Numbered from the stretch's first letter, positions 1-13,600 are shown. The stretch: DNA of 64,000 bases from Siphonodentalium dalli (GCA_032622095.1 CP136064.1:248963827-249027826); one strand, 5' to 3'. Program-made: numbers and translations. Notes: generated by a model from the sequence alone, not told the origin.

Positions 1-322
1 GCTCGTTAGCGCGATAATTTCAACAAACGTCATCCGATTCAACTAAAATTTGGTATATAAGTGTCTTCCAATAATATCCTGAACGAGTTCGAAAACCAGC
101 CTGGCCCAATAAAATTTGATAGAGTTATGGCCCTTAATTAGTCATTTTTCGTGAATTTTTAGCTCGTTAGCGCGATAACTTCAACAAACGTCCTCCGATT
201 TGTTTAAAATTTGGAATAGACATACTTGCCAAGAATATTTCGGACGAGTTCGAAAACCAGCCTGGCCCGATAAATTTTGATGGAGTTATGGCCCTTAATT
301 AGTCATTTTTCGATTTTACCTA
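1..322. repeat. Two tandem copies of a ~161 bp module
   Basis: Each copy starts GCTCGTTAGCGCGATAA (positions 1 and 162) and ends with GAGTTATGGCCCTTAATTAG. The motif 'GATAACT ... ATTTGGTATGT ... GAGTTATGGCCC' recurs at 13200-13520 and 17920-18040, so this is a dispersed repeat family. No coding potential. Confidence 0.85.
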
Positions 323-533
323 TTAATTAGTCTACCGATACTGATGCACACCAATTGGCGGTAGCCACCGGCGGTAAGCCACCGAAAACGAGACACAGCA
401 TATCTGATGCCACCTCTTGTTAGTAATATAAATTGAATGCTATTTTCTTTCAGTGGGCAAAGCATCTGAGTGCTCACTTATCAGTTCTGGAGTCATTGAT
501 ATAGGTGCATAATGTCCTTATCGTTTAAATTAA

Positions 534-924
534 GGCACGATTGGCCTTTGCAGGGGTATTGCTGTTAAAATAGTCACACCTGTTAAAATAGCCATAAACA
601 GAAAGAACAGTAAAACATAGAAACATTTTGTTATTATGCCAATCTTAAATATCGCGTAAATAGTATGTTATTCTGTCTGTGTTAATATCAACTATAGTAC
701 ACTGTGTCATCTAAACAAATGCCAGATTCTGCAACTTTTTTGGCTTTTGTTTACATAACAAAGCATACAAACTTAACAATAACATACTATTTACGCGATA
801 TTTATGATTGGTATAAGAACAATGGGTCTGAATATATTCTAATATTCTTTCTGTTTATGGCGGTTTTAATGGATGTGACTATTTATTTTAACAGCAATAC
901 CCACCGCGAAGGACATCCATGCAT
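534..924. mobile_element. TTAA-flanked fold-back element (GGCACG ends)
   Basis: TTAA sits at 530-533 and 925-928. Internally GGGTATTGCTGTTAAAATAG (553) faces its complement at ~873-900. The interior resembles 28385-28600 and 58480-58740. The 74-residue open frame at 704-928 is a by-product. Confidence 0.5.
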
Positions 925-954
925 TTAAAGATGTCACATCCGATTTGAAGCCTA

Positions 955-1345
955 ATTAGTGAAAATTTCCTCAGCCCAATTTCAGGTTACCAGGCAAAAG
1001 AAAATTGAAAAATAATTGCAAATACCATGATTCGTAACGCACAGAAATTGCGAAAATCTACCAAATCATCCATGAGTAATACATCAAAAAGATCACAAAA
1101 GCTCTATAATTGAGAACGCTCGTTATTATCTGCCGCATTTGGGCAACGTAAGCATTTGAGGCGATCATTGGAAATTTTGCTGGGCTGACAAATTTTTTAA
1201 AACATTGCTCAAACTTTGGAAAATCAATACCTGACCACCAAAACATCCTATTAATGTGCTCATGGGTAGGATCCAACTATTTTCTGATAAAGAAAATGTA
1301 CCAATTGTAGTTTTATGTTGTCGAATTGAATCGGACAGGGCATCT
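955..1345. repeat. Dispersed repeat shared with 52540-54350
   Basis: Phrases such as AGGCAAAAGAAAAT, TTGGGCAACG, GGCTGACAAAT and ATTTTCTGATAAAGAAAA recur in the same order at 52560-53850, and partly again at 54215-54340. No gene seen. From 1346 to 1950 I see nothing recognisable. Confidence 0.6.
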
Positions 1346-1950
1346 TTAAGTAGCAGAGACATTGTCCTATGTGATTTGAAATATATAGGTACATAACCAT
1401 TTGATGTATACAACAGTAATCTCAATCACGATTTGTTGGTAATCACCTGAGAGTTTTATCTTTTTCAGCATTCTTTTTGAATGATCGTTCTAGTTCATAC
1501 GAGAAATAGATTGTGTTTATCGTAAGTGGGTCATCTCTGGGAACTTCATCAGAGATTTTCACAGTTGATTGATTTCTACTAATTCCTTGTCTGAAGTACC
1601 TGAAATTCAAATTATATCATTAGTTTGTTTTCTAAATAATATACTCTCACAGCAATTGACAGAATGTATAGTTAAACAATAAGTATGTTGAAGATTTTGG
1701 TCTAGAAACCACCTAAATATATCTCACACTTAAAAGCACAAGTAGATAAAGACACCACATGTCCCAGGTTACAGCAACTTGGATTGTGGAGCATGCATCA
1801 GTTGTTTCCAATCATCCCCTTCAAGATATTCAACTTGGAGAAATAAATTATCTTTTTCAGCCCCACCCCATGAGTTGAAAACATTGTATACACTACTATA
1901 GCATCTTAACTATAGTCCATTCTGAAAAAAATTCAAAATTGGTCTATTTA

Positions 1951-4900
1951 CTCTAGTAGCTGAGGGCGTTTTGTATGCACTTTTATGTCCAGAGCAAAAC
2001 TCTTCACGAATCCACTAATTGAAGGTACACAAACAATATTTGGTTGGTGACACATTTCCCATTGAGGGCGAAATGGGTCAAATGGCCATGCCCCTTTTTG
2101 AGCGAAGTACTACCACCCGCCGTGACTATATCTCCAGAACCGTTGGCCAAAGGGGGTCGTGTGGCCACTCAAAATGTGCGGAATGGCAACATTATGGGGG
2201 GTCAGTAATACATTTTCATATCCAAAAGTCAATGGTTTTTAAGATAATTGCCAAAAACAAAAACAAAATCCATTTTAAGGGCCCAATTTTGGGGTTCAGC
2301 ACTTTTATCTCAAAGCTGAGCCCCCAATTCGAATTTTATTGATCTATATCCATCGGTGCCACATATAGGTATAATTTCTGTACCATTATCGGATGGGATT
2401 GACCTCCAATGAGCTCTTGACTCTGAAAATCCACATTATGGGGGGTCAGTAATACATTTTCATATCCAAAAGTCAATGGTTTCTAAGATAATTGCCAAAA
2501 AACGATTTCAGCATGTTACGCACCACAAGTATACAATACCACCAATGCCACAGCATATGTATGACACTTTTTAAAGAACTATCCGAATTCTCTGATCGAC
2601 TTAAGAGCACAATTGACCACACACAATGGGATTAGCTGGAAATTGCTGCTGAGGATGTGTTGATCCCGACACACAACGTGAGCTCTTCATGACTGAACAT
2701 GCCTTGGAAACTGGTGTGCTTTACCAAAAATCAGGTAACAATTGTGCTCTAATCAACAGAAATGTACAGATTGAACAAAACAGGTTTTCAAAATTTGTTA
2801 TCAACATTTAACAGCTGATCTGATTTAAGTGACCAAGATATGAAACATGCTAAACACTTTTACTAAATGGAATGACCAGCTGTTTGCTTCATGCAGCAGC
2901 CACATGTTGCGATCCTAAAATGGGTATTGCACCTGGGCATAGTAAAAACATGTTGTAATCAGATGGGAGATGACCATATATACCAGTATATATTTCAGAA
3001 GTAATCAATTCTTACAAAAGGACAACTCATCTCACAAAAAGTTTTAGGAAATGATGGAATGATCACTATTCAATCAATAGTAGAATGAGCCTTTGTCAGT
3101 CCCACATTAGTTTTGATTGGCCATGATAGTTGCATCACTTGCAGGTTGGAGAAGATGAGGGTCTATAATTTCACTAACATAATTCTTCATAATAGCTAAT
3201 AGCCCTCATAACTTACCATTTTAAAGATATTTTCATTTTCAATACCACCTCAGGTTAAGTGGTCCTGATAATTTTATATTATGCTGATGGGTACTGCTGG
3301 ATTGATATGTTTGTAGGTCAAAGCAATTCTGTCAAGTACCATCATTTTACCTAAAGTTGGTTATTTTTGCATTGTTTGGCTAACCCGAGCAATTTGTGCA
3401 AAAGTCAGTGCCTGTATGCAACATTCAAGAACATATATACTTCAAAATTGTATTGTGTACGCTGATGTTTGGTAAACAACAGGAATAGTCATCTCAATTA
3501 TGGCCAGTTTGTAAAAACCAGCACCCATTATTAAAATATTTCACAATATACATGTTTTTTAATGTTTTCTACACATTGTGGCTTATCCTCGATTCGTTCA
3601 GATCTCTTTGCTCTACCTGAATATCATACCAAATGTATTAGCATCACCACTAAACTTGGGATGAATACTGCCAAATGAATATATTGTGATAAGGGCAGTG
3701 GAAAAATAATGGTTGAGTCTTTTCTAAATATAATTCTAGTAAAACCTACACAATACGGTCTTGGTCTGATAAGACTCAGAGTCATGTTTATTTAGGAGTA
3801 TAGACATGAAGTCCACCAGTTTCATGAAAATTAAATGGGCTCTGCACTAGTAACATCTGGACTCCTGGGACCCATTAATATTGACAAATGCAACACAAAT
3901 GAAAAATACATAGTAACTTTCCTCAAACATAGATTATAACCTGACAATCATTGTGTTTGAATCAGTGTACATATGTATATGTAGGCATGGCCATAGCATG
4001 TTTTTGAAATACTGCAGAATGCAGACCATAAATTTCACTACAATATACATGTAGTTACTGCATGTACATCACACACATAAGGCGACTGACACACATAAAC
4101 GTACCTGCAGGGTTCACAATATTTGACATGTAAAGTATATATATATCTCATGTGCCTATAACATCAAACCAAACGGTTTACAGTACTTTTACTGACATTT
4201 TTGGAGTGGCACATATACATACATAAAAAATAAAAGTCAATTTAAAGGTACGAAATGAAAAATAAATTTGTGCAACTATAATGGAGATATATATTGCATT
4301 ACAACATCCACAAATCTACAAAATCTACAACATCCACAAATCTACAAAATCTACAAAAACATCTGACTATCATAGACATTGGTAATGTGATCATTTTTCC
4401 TTGATAAGTTGAAACATGAGGGAGGATTGCATAGCATGGCTACATGCAGAATGTAGATTTGTATGTATTTATATCTGCATATCAACTGATGCTTGTATTT
4501 TTCTTCTAACTCACTCCAGGCTAGCCATTATTTGTTCTAGAATAATGTACATGTTAGGGAAATTGTAGAACCTTTATACAAAATGGTGATGCAGCCAATC
4601 AAAATTGATGTGGGACTGATAAAGACACAACCTGCTCGACTACTGAATCATACTGATTGATCAAATTGTAGTAACTCAACATTTACTAAACCTACTTGTG
4701 GGCTGAGTATAATTCAATTCAACATTAGAATACCATAAAAACACCCTGTTCTCCCATAAGTTTAAAGAAAATAACACATTGAACTCATTTACAAGTATAT
4801 TGCTAATGTGATATATGTCATTCCATTTATAACCATTTTGGCAGCCATCTCACATCAAAGGCCATGGAATCTAGATAACAAAAGATGAACTACATTCAAA

Positions 4901-5521
4901 TTATTTCACCAGGTAACCTTTTTGTAGGAGTTTTAGGTTACTGATCAAATACCGTATAATTGATGATTTCCTCAACATCTTTGTTATTGGGAAAATGTCT
5001 GTTTTTCATTCTACGACCAATATATTCCATCCAAAAACCTTATTTTCAGGGTCAAGAGCTCCTTGGAGGTCAATCTCATCCAATAATGGTACAGAAATTA
5101 TAACTATATGTGGCACCGATGGATATAGATCAATAAAATTTGAATTGGGGGCTCAGCTTTGAGATAAAAGTGCTGAACCCCAAAATTGGGCCCTTAAAAA
5201 TGGATTGTTTTTGGTTTTTGGCAATTATCTTAAAAACCATTGACTTTTGGATATGAAAATGTATTACTGACCCCCCATAATGTGGCCATTCTGCACATTT
5301 TGAGTGGTCACACGACCCCCTATGTCCAACGGTTCTGGAGATATAGTCACGGCGGGTGGTAGTACTTCGCGCAAAAAGGGGCGTGGCAATTTGACCCATT
5401 TCGCCCTCAATGGGAAATGTGTCACCAACCAAATATTGTTCGTGTACCTTCAATTAGTGGATTCGTGAAGAGTTTTGCTCTGGACATAAAAGTGCATACA
5501 AAACGCCCTCAGCTACTAGAG
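1951..5521. mobile_element. 3.6 kb non-autonomous element with 480 bp terminal inverted repeats
   Basis: 1951-2430 and 5042-5521 are near-perfect reverse complements (ends CTCTAGTAGCTGAGGGCG), flanked by TA on both sides, as expected for TA-inserting transposons. About 75 bp of the repeat (2189-2262) is present again just inside the left arm (2431-2505). The interior has no open frame of note, but it contains a further decayed inverted pair (about 3088-3135 against 4576-4625). The 107-aa frames in each arm are mirror images and not genes. Confidence 0.85.
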
Positions 5522-5992
5522 TATATGGAGTTTCACCATCATGATTGCTTTCAAAAGAATACAAAATGATATTGTTCTCATTTTCTGATCTAGAGTTACC
5601 CTTCTTGATTTATATGAGAATGTTTTTTTGTCCGACGTGCAGACATGGGTTATCAGATCTGAATTAAATTTGGTTTGGATGTGTGGCATCATGACAGCTT
5701 TCAAAAGAGTCCCCAATGATTTTGTTTGCATTTTTTTGCTGTTTTTTTTGCTGTTATGGCCCTCAGTTTGTCAATTTTTCACAACTTTTGTCCGTCTGCT
5801 CTTGTGCTGATGTTTTTTAAGCATTATTTGAATGACTGATCTTACGGAGGAAAGAATAGTAGAGGTCCTCATTATTTGCCTTAATACCTGCAACCTTTTG
5901 TTTTTTATTAGGGAGAAGTGGATTGTTTTCAGGAAGCAGTCACTAATTCTGCAGTTTATTTGATACTTCAACGTCACCTTTAATATTGTCAT
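5522..5992. other. No gene; T-rich dispersed repeat
   Basis: Two similar halves carry 'CATGA..GCTTTCAAAAGA' (about 5540 and 5690) and a GTTATGGCCCT phrase. No supported coding sequence. Confidence 0.4.
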
Positions 5993-6496
5993 CAGGGACC
6001 GAAATATACTTTTGCCAAATGAAAATATTTTTTGCAAAATTCTATTAGAATTTGCCAAATGTTATCCCTGATAGTATCATTTTCTGCAACCTTGATTGAG
6101 TTTTATGTTTCGACACACGGGGTTTAAGCGACGTTTGATGTCGATAGTAAATCAATTAGTTGATAATTATACTCCCATCTTTATTGTGGTGTATCATACA
6201 ACAATAAACCAATCATCGAACAATAAAATGGTAGGAGAGTTGCTTCATCAGAAGGGAGCATCACAAGAGGATTAGCTAAACACTCAATACTGGTAATCCA
6301 TCCACCCATCGATAATAATGTTACCAGATTAACTGCATCTTAATGGAGGTGTTAACTTTTCCGAAACCATATAAAACACCACTAATATAATTCTATTGTG
6401 ATAGTTTCCTAAAATGAATGGTATTGATTTTTTGCCAAATGTGAATTATTTTTGCCATTGGCAAATTTGGCAAGTGGCAGCGCAGCGCGAACCCTG
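5993..6496. mobile_element. hAT-type non-autonomous element with perfect 8 bp target duplication
   Basis: Runs from CAGGG to CCCTG and is flanked by ATTGTCAT at 5985-5992 and 6497-6504. The ends carry 'TTTGCCAAATG' and 'GCCATTGGCAAATTTGGCAA'. A relative lies at 46013-46611. CAGGG termini plus 8 bp duplications define hAT insertions. Confidence 0.85.
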
Positions 6497-6684
6497 ATTG
6501 TCATCCAATAAGTATTATCCATATCTATTTAACCATTTATAATACTATTTAAATCAGAAAGTACACAATCCTTTTATGTACTGTTTCTTTTCTGTTCTAA
6601 CATGTGCATAGAAGAAAAGTCAATTCTCTGTAACAAACAATGATCGACAATTAACTTTTTTTCTGCCCAATTGGTTGCCCTTAA

Positions 6685-7066
6685 CCCTTTACCCAACAAA
6701 CCGGCCAAAACCGGCCAAATAAAGCTTCAACAGCCTAAAATATCTTCGGTCTGTCTCAATAGAACCATACAAATATGGATATCATTGGAACCGGCTCCTT
6801 GACCACATTGTGATAGTTACAGTTATGCCCTGTGCCAATGCATTCTCTTATATATGCGAGTCGACCATAGGTTGTCTCGCATATATAAGAGAATGCATTG
6901 GCCTAAAAAAATCTTTTTTTACCATTTTTTCCTTACATTCTTTAACAATTTTATAATTTTTAATGTTTTAAGCCAATGCATTCTCTTATATATGCGAGGC
7001 GACCTATGGTCGACTCGCATATATAAGAGAATGCATTGGCACAGGGCCCTTCTGTTGGGTAAAGGG
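6685..7066. mobile_element. TTAA-flanked MITE, type B (CCCTTTACCCAACA ends)
   Basis: TTAA at 6681-6684 and 7067-7070, with inverted ends CCCTTTACCCAACA/TGTTGGGTAAAGGG. It contains two copies of a ~68 bp palindrome built on CCAATGCATTCTCTTATA, inverted relative to each other. Other copies: 38737, 39307, 50338. TTAA target and CCC termini suggest piggyBac mobilisation. Confidence 0.85.
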
Positions 7067-7538
7067 TTAATTGACTTTAAATCTCTAAAGTGATGTGAAA
7101 CACTCATGCAGGGTTATCAAATAGAAATGGACAATAATCTTGCTCCAAGTAGTTAATTTTACAAATATGATATCCAAATTGACAACACACGTCACACCGT
7201 CATTACTGTATCTTTATTAAATACAGTGACTCTCGATGGGAAAGTCATTTTCGTTAGTTTATCCATGATAGTTGGGTCCCGAATCGTGAAGTAAATATTT
7301 ACAATTGAGCGTAGTTCAGACAATATTTTCTATGGAGTGGTACTGTCGATTTGGTTAATATTTTCCGTGATGTGAGTAGAATGCTACATTCCTCCCGCTG
7401 TCGTAGTGCTTGAATACTGACTTATCAGTTTCTCGCTCCCCAGCAAGTGCATAATATGTCTTTAAATATGCCGACAATTTTTAGTGGGCCTTTTCGTGGA
7501 CCTTTTTGTCAATGACCTTGTTTAATTTTATTTTTCAG

Positions 7539-7686
7539 GCTTAAGGGTACAATTAGTTCTAATTGGAAAGATACTGTAGAATTTTCAGATAATTTCAAAA
7601 ACAGTCACCAGCTGCTACATGAGCCCGGTTATTATCCTGCGAGGAATGGTGAAGTCATCACGGACCTCAAACGATTCCTCAGTGAG
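7539..7686 (+). CDS. NAGS: NAGS exon 1 of the visible set
   Basis: Follows a pyrimidine-rich acceptor ending TTTTTCAG. One base completes a codon from a missing upstream exon, then 49 codons end in ITDLKRFLSE, which reads directly into exon 2. The frame upstream holds no ATG before a TGA at 7513-7515, so this cannot be the first coding exon. The first ~35 residues are poorly conserved, so the acceptor could be slightly different. The donor is GTGATT, a weak match. Confidence 0.8.
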
Positions 7687-10600
7687 GTGATTATTATTAA
7701 CCCTTCAATGACTGGAGCTTCCTGAAATTTTGCGATAACCCTGTGATAATGCATTCTCTTATATATGCGAGTCTCCCACATAAGAGATTGTATTGGCCTA
7801 ACAATATTTACCTTGACCTTGTAAGCCAATGCATTCTCATGTATATGCGAGGATCCCTATGGGAGACTCACATATATAAGAGAATGCACTGACACAGGAT
7901 CTTTAATGTTGCACCAGAGCATCTCCCGTCATGTAAGGGTTAACATTCTCTTCTCATTTCTCTAGGGCTTCATTATATGAACCAGCCTAGAGGTTTCAAA
8001 TTGGGATAAGTGACTTCTCCCTATTTGATTATTAGGGAGAAATGGACTATTATCAAGGAGAAGTCATAATGGCTCAAGTTCAATTTACGCCCCAACATCA
8101 CCATTCTATAATCCATAAAGTACAGTAATGCCCTAAATAATCGACTCCTTAATCACATCAGAATTATGGGTAACTTTTCAGGATTCAGTCGGAAATATGG
8201 CTTGTTGCCATTCATCGGAAAGCTCTTACTGACAGCTTTCAGATGAATGGCAACAAGCCATATTTCCGACTAAATCCTGAAAAATTAACCATAATTCTGC
8301 TGTGGTTAAGGAGTCGATTATTTAGGCCATTACCGTATTATGCAATACAATAGACCAGAATTAAAATGATTATAATGAGTAAGGACACCATTATAATAAG
8401 AAAACAAGGTTTAAATATACTGTTGGGACATATGCATATTGGTACATGAGAGAGAAGTCACTTCTCCCAAGGACAAAATTAGGGAGAAGTTACACAATTT
8501 AGGGAGTTATGAGTTATGAATTTTCGAAACAAAGTGTATTACAAAATAAAACAACTTATTTTGGGAAAAACCCCAATCACTTAAAATAGATTGCGACAGT
8601 GTAAAAATTACTTGGTTAAATTTTTTACTGTGCTCCGATAACTTTTATCCAAAAAAAAATCAAAAAAAATCATGTCTTCAGATGCTCGTATTTTGGGGAC
8701 AATTTCATAATTTGGGCAAAATTTTTACTGGCTCTAATTTGGGGGAATTTAAATGAATTCCCATACATATAATCTTTGTATGTTTTGTCATATGAATTTT
8801 GATTTATTGTAACATGCATACTCACTATAGATCAAACGTATTTTGGTAAATTTATTTCCATTAATATTAGGAGATATACAAAATTTCACCATTTGTTTTG
8901 AACAAAAAATCCATAAAAATTAGCTCGCCAATTGGCATCGTTTTCTTTACGCTGAGGAATTGAAAAATTACTTTTATTATAGCTAAACATATTTTTTTCT
9001 AGGTTGGATCTGATCCCAGAGAAGCTAGGTATTGGTTGAAGCAGTTCAAAGTTTCAGAGCATGTCCGTCCATTTGCATTAGTCCAGCTTGACCCTGATGT
9101 GTTCTCAGATGTCACACATGTGAGTGGCCCATTACATGACTATAGTATTAACATATACACATATTCAACATATACACATATTCTAAAAATAAGTGTCCCA
9201 TCGCACATGTGAGCGTTCTCAGATATCACAAAGGTGAGTGTTCTCAGATATCACACAGATGAGTGTTCTCAGACATCACACAGGAGGGCATTCTCAGACA
9301 AAATTAGGGAGAAGTGACACATTTTAGGGAGATGATATGTCCCAAGTTGCCCTCTAGGCTTGTCCCTGGTGACATCACACATGTGAGTGTTAGAATCACA
9401 GGTGAGTTTAGACATCACAGGTGAGATTTAGACATCACACAGGTTGTGTTATCAGACATCACACAGATCAGTCTTAGACATCACAGGTGAGTTTAGACAT
9501 CACACAGGTTGTGTTATCAGACATCACACGGATGAGTGTTAGACATCACACGGATGAGTGTTAGACATCACACAGTTGAGTCTTAGACATCACACAGGTG
9601 AGTGTTAGACATCAGACAGGTGAGTGTTAGACATCAGGCATGTGAGTGTTAGGTATCACACAGGTGAGTCTTAGGCATAACACAGGTGAGTGTTAGACAT
9701 CAGACAGGTGAGTGTTAGACATCACACAGGTGAGTGTTAGACATCAGACAGGTGAGTGTTAGACATCAGACAGGTGAGTGTTAGGTATCACACAGGTGAG
9801 TCTTAGGCATAACACAGGTGAGTGTTAGACATCAGACAGGTGAGTGTTAGACATCAGACAGGTGAGTGTTAGACATCACACAGGTGAGTCTTAGACATCA
9901 CACAGGTGGGGTTATCAGACATCACACAGGTGGGGTTATCAGACATCACACAGGTGGGGTTATCAGACAGCACACAGGTGGGGTTATCAGACATCACACA
10001 GGTGGGGTTATCAGACATCACACAAATGAGTGTTAGACATCACACAGGTGAGTGTTGGACATCAGGCATGTGAGTGTTAGGCATTGCCCAGGTGAGTGTG
10101 AGGCATCACACATGTGAGTGTTAGGCAGCACACAGGTGAGTGTTGGACATCACACAGGTGAGTGTTGGACATCACACAGGTAGGGTTATCAGACATCACA
10201 CAGGTGAGTGTTAGACATCACACATGTGAGTGTATGACATCACACAGTTGAGTGTTAGACATCACATAGATGAGTGTTAGACAGGTGGGGTTATCAGACA
10301 TCACACAGGTGAGTGTTAGACATCACACAGTTGAGTGTTGGACATCACACAGGTGAGTGTTAGGCATCACACAGGTGGGGTTATCAGACATCACACAGGT
10401 GAGTCTTAGACATCACACAGTTGAGTGTTGGACATCACACAGGTGAGTGTTAGGCATCACACAGTTGAGTGTTGGACATCACACAGGTGAGTGTTAGGCA
10501 TCACACAGGTGAGTGTTACACATCACACAGGTGAGTGTTAGGCATCACACAGGTGAGTGTTAGGCATCACACAGGTGAGTGTTAGACATCACACAGGTGA

Positions 10601-13600
10601 GTGTTAGACATCACACAGGTGAGTGTTAGGCATCACACAGGTGAGTGTTAGACATCACACAGGTGGGGTTATCAGACATCACACAGGTGAGTCTTAGACA
10701 TCACACAGTTGAGTGTTGGACATCACACAGGTGAGTGTTAGGCATCACACAGTTGAGTGTTGGACATCACACAGGTGAGTGTTAGGCATCACACAGGTGA
10801 GTGTTAGACATCACACAGGTGAGTGTTAGGCATCACACAGGTGAGTGTTAGGCATCACACAGGTGAGTGTTAGACATCACACAGGTGAGTGTTAGGCATC
10901 ACACAGGTGAGTGTTAGACATCACACAGGTGGGGTTATCAGACATCACACAGGTGAGTCTTAGACATCACACAGTTGAGTGTTGGACATCACACAGGTGA
11001 GTGTTAGGCATCACACAGGTGAGTGTTGGACATCACACAGGTGAGTCTTAGACATCACACTGTTGAGTGTTGGACATCACACAGGTGAGTGTTGGAAATC
11101 ACACAGGTGAGGATATCAGACATCTCACAGCTGAGTGTTAGACATCAGACAGGTGATTGTTACACACCACACAGGTGAGTCTTAGACATCACACAGTTGA
11201 GTGTTAGACATCACGCAGGTGAGTGTTAGACATCACACAGGTGAGTGTTGGACATCACACAGGTGAGTTTTGGACATCACACAGGTGAGTTTTAGACATC
11301 ACACATGTGAAACTTAGACATCACACAGGTGGGGTTATCATACATCACACAGGTGAGTGGTAGACATCACACAGGTTGTGTTATCAGACATCACACAGGT
11401 GAGCTTTAGACATCACGCATGTGGGGTTATCAGACATCACACAGGTGAGCTTTAGACATCACACAGGTGGGGTTATCAGACATCACACAGGTGGGGTTAT
11501 CAGACATCACACATGTGGGGTTATCAGACATTACAGGGATGAGTGTTAGACATCACACAGGTGAGTGTTAGACATCACACAGCTGAGTGTTAGACATCAC
11601 ACAGGTGAGTCCTAGACATCACACAGGTGAGTCCTAGACATCACACAGGTGAGTGATAGACATTACACAGGTGGGGTTATCAGACATCACACAGGTGAGT
11701 GATAGACATCACTCAGGTGGGGTTATCAGACATCACACAGGTGGGGTTATCAGACATCACACATATGAGTGTTAGACATCACACAGGTGGGGTTATCATA
11801 CATCACACAGGTGGGGTTATCAGACATCACACAGTTGAGTGTTAGACATCACGCAGGTGGGGTTATCAGACATCACACGGATGAGTGTTATGCATCACAC
11901 AGGTGAGTGTTGAACATCACACAGGTGAGACTTTGACATCACAAAGGTGAGTGTTAGACATCACACAGGTGAGTGATAGACATCACATAGATGAGTCTTA
12001 GACATCACACAGGTGGGGTTATCAGACATCACACAGGTGAGTGTTGGACATCACACAGGTGGGGTTATCAGACATCACACAGGTGGGGTTATCAAACATC
12101 ACACATGTGAGACTAGGCATCACACAGGTGGGGTTATCAGACATCACACAGGTGGGGTTATCAGACATCACACAGGTGGGGTTATCATACATCACACAGG
12201 TGGGGTTATCAGACACCACACATGTGAGTGTTAGGCATCACACAGGTGAGTGTTTGACATCACAGGTGAGTTTTAGACATCACGCAGGTGAGTATAAGGG
12301 TGCAGCTTGATCCCAAAGAGCTCTCAGACATCACACGGGTGATTATAAGCAAACTAGAAACATGAGACAAATTTAATCCCATATGTTCTCGTGTTAAATT
12401 ATATATATCTTTTTTTACATTGATGCTATGATCCAGTGAAATTATGTAATTATTTATTGTTATTCTTTACTCTTACTTCAGTTTATGCAGTACTATTTTC
12501 TTCGCACTCACTGACAATGTCCTCGGTTATGTTCGTCAAAGTTAAACAGAATTCTGATTACATAAGACTGATAATAGTGGCATGATACAGTTGTGTGAAT
12601 GACTTCTCATTACTGCACTCATGTGAAATATTGCACAAGGTGATTTTAGATTTCATTTTTATGTGTATCCATACCATGTATGGTACACATAATGCCGACA
12701 TCTGTGGATCAACTGTCCATCCATCCTTCTAGCTGTACATCTCTCTGTCCATCTATCCATCCAAATGTCCAGACAGATACTATCTGATGCAATATTTCAA
12801 ATAATTTTTATCCGATCATGTTCATATTGTATGTGCATGCTTATGATGACACACCCCTTACCTGTATAGTTTTGGTTTCAATCGGTTGATCAGGTTTAGA
12901 AAATATTGACCCTTCCAATCCATTTTGTAAAGCATGCTATCTGATGCAAAAACTTTTTTCATCTGATCTTCATATTTCTCATCTGTGATCTTGTATAGAT
13001 TTGATATTGATTTATTAACCCTTTTACTTTTGAACCAGGTTTAATCATGTAATTAAATCATGTAGTCTCAAGCTGGGACTTTTAGCTCCTATGTATTGTA
13101 TTATTGAGGAACAGGTATTAAAAAATAAATATATTATCTGCCTTGTTTTTATATGCCTGTTTTAAAAAAGCGATGTATTATGTTATTGGACCGTCCATCC
13201 ATCCGTCTTTCCCCGTCCATTCTCATTTCCGGATGATAACTGAAAGGAATGGACGTAAATTTGGTATGTGGGTTTACTAGCACAAAATACAGGTCAATTT
13301 CGAATTTCAGATTCACCCGCTAATTTTTACAAGAGTTAAGGCCCTTTTTTATAGAATTTGCACTTAATTTTCATTTCCAGTTGATAACTTTAGTATGTCT
13401 GAATTGAATGGAATAAAATTTGGTATGTGAGTTTACTAGCCCAAAATATAGGTCAAGTTTGAATTTTGGTTCCGCTCGCCAATTTTCACCTGAGTTATGG
13501 CCCATTGTTGAAATTATCACTGGTGTATGCTCCTGTTCCATGTTGTAAAGTTCCCAGCGAGAACTTCAAAAAGTGACCTTGGTACCTGTTTGTACATGAA

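Noticed and set aside
2019-5453. Paired 107-aa proteins at 2019-2342 (+) and 5130-5453 (-)
   Set aside because: They are the same non-coding inverted repeat read from each arm, with no family features.
6854-7107. Recurring small frames with 'CILLYMR...IYKRMHW'
   Set aside because: The same peptide appears wherever the palindromic MITE core occurs, on both strands; it is the palindrome translated.
7366-7380. GTGATGTGAGTAG as the donor of the missing first NAGS exon
   Set aside because: The ATG just upstream (in CTATGGAGTGG) meets an in-frame stop before the donor, and no targeting-peptide-like sequence precedes it.
12013-12310. Open frames of 65-89 aa with HHTGG / SDITQVGL repeats
   Set aside because: They are translations of the exon 2-derived minisatellite on both strands, and the 22 bp units break the frame elsewhere in the array.
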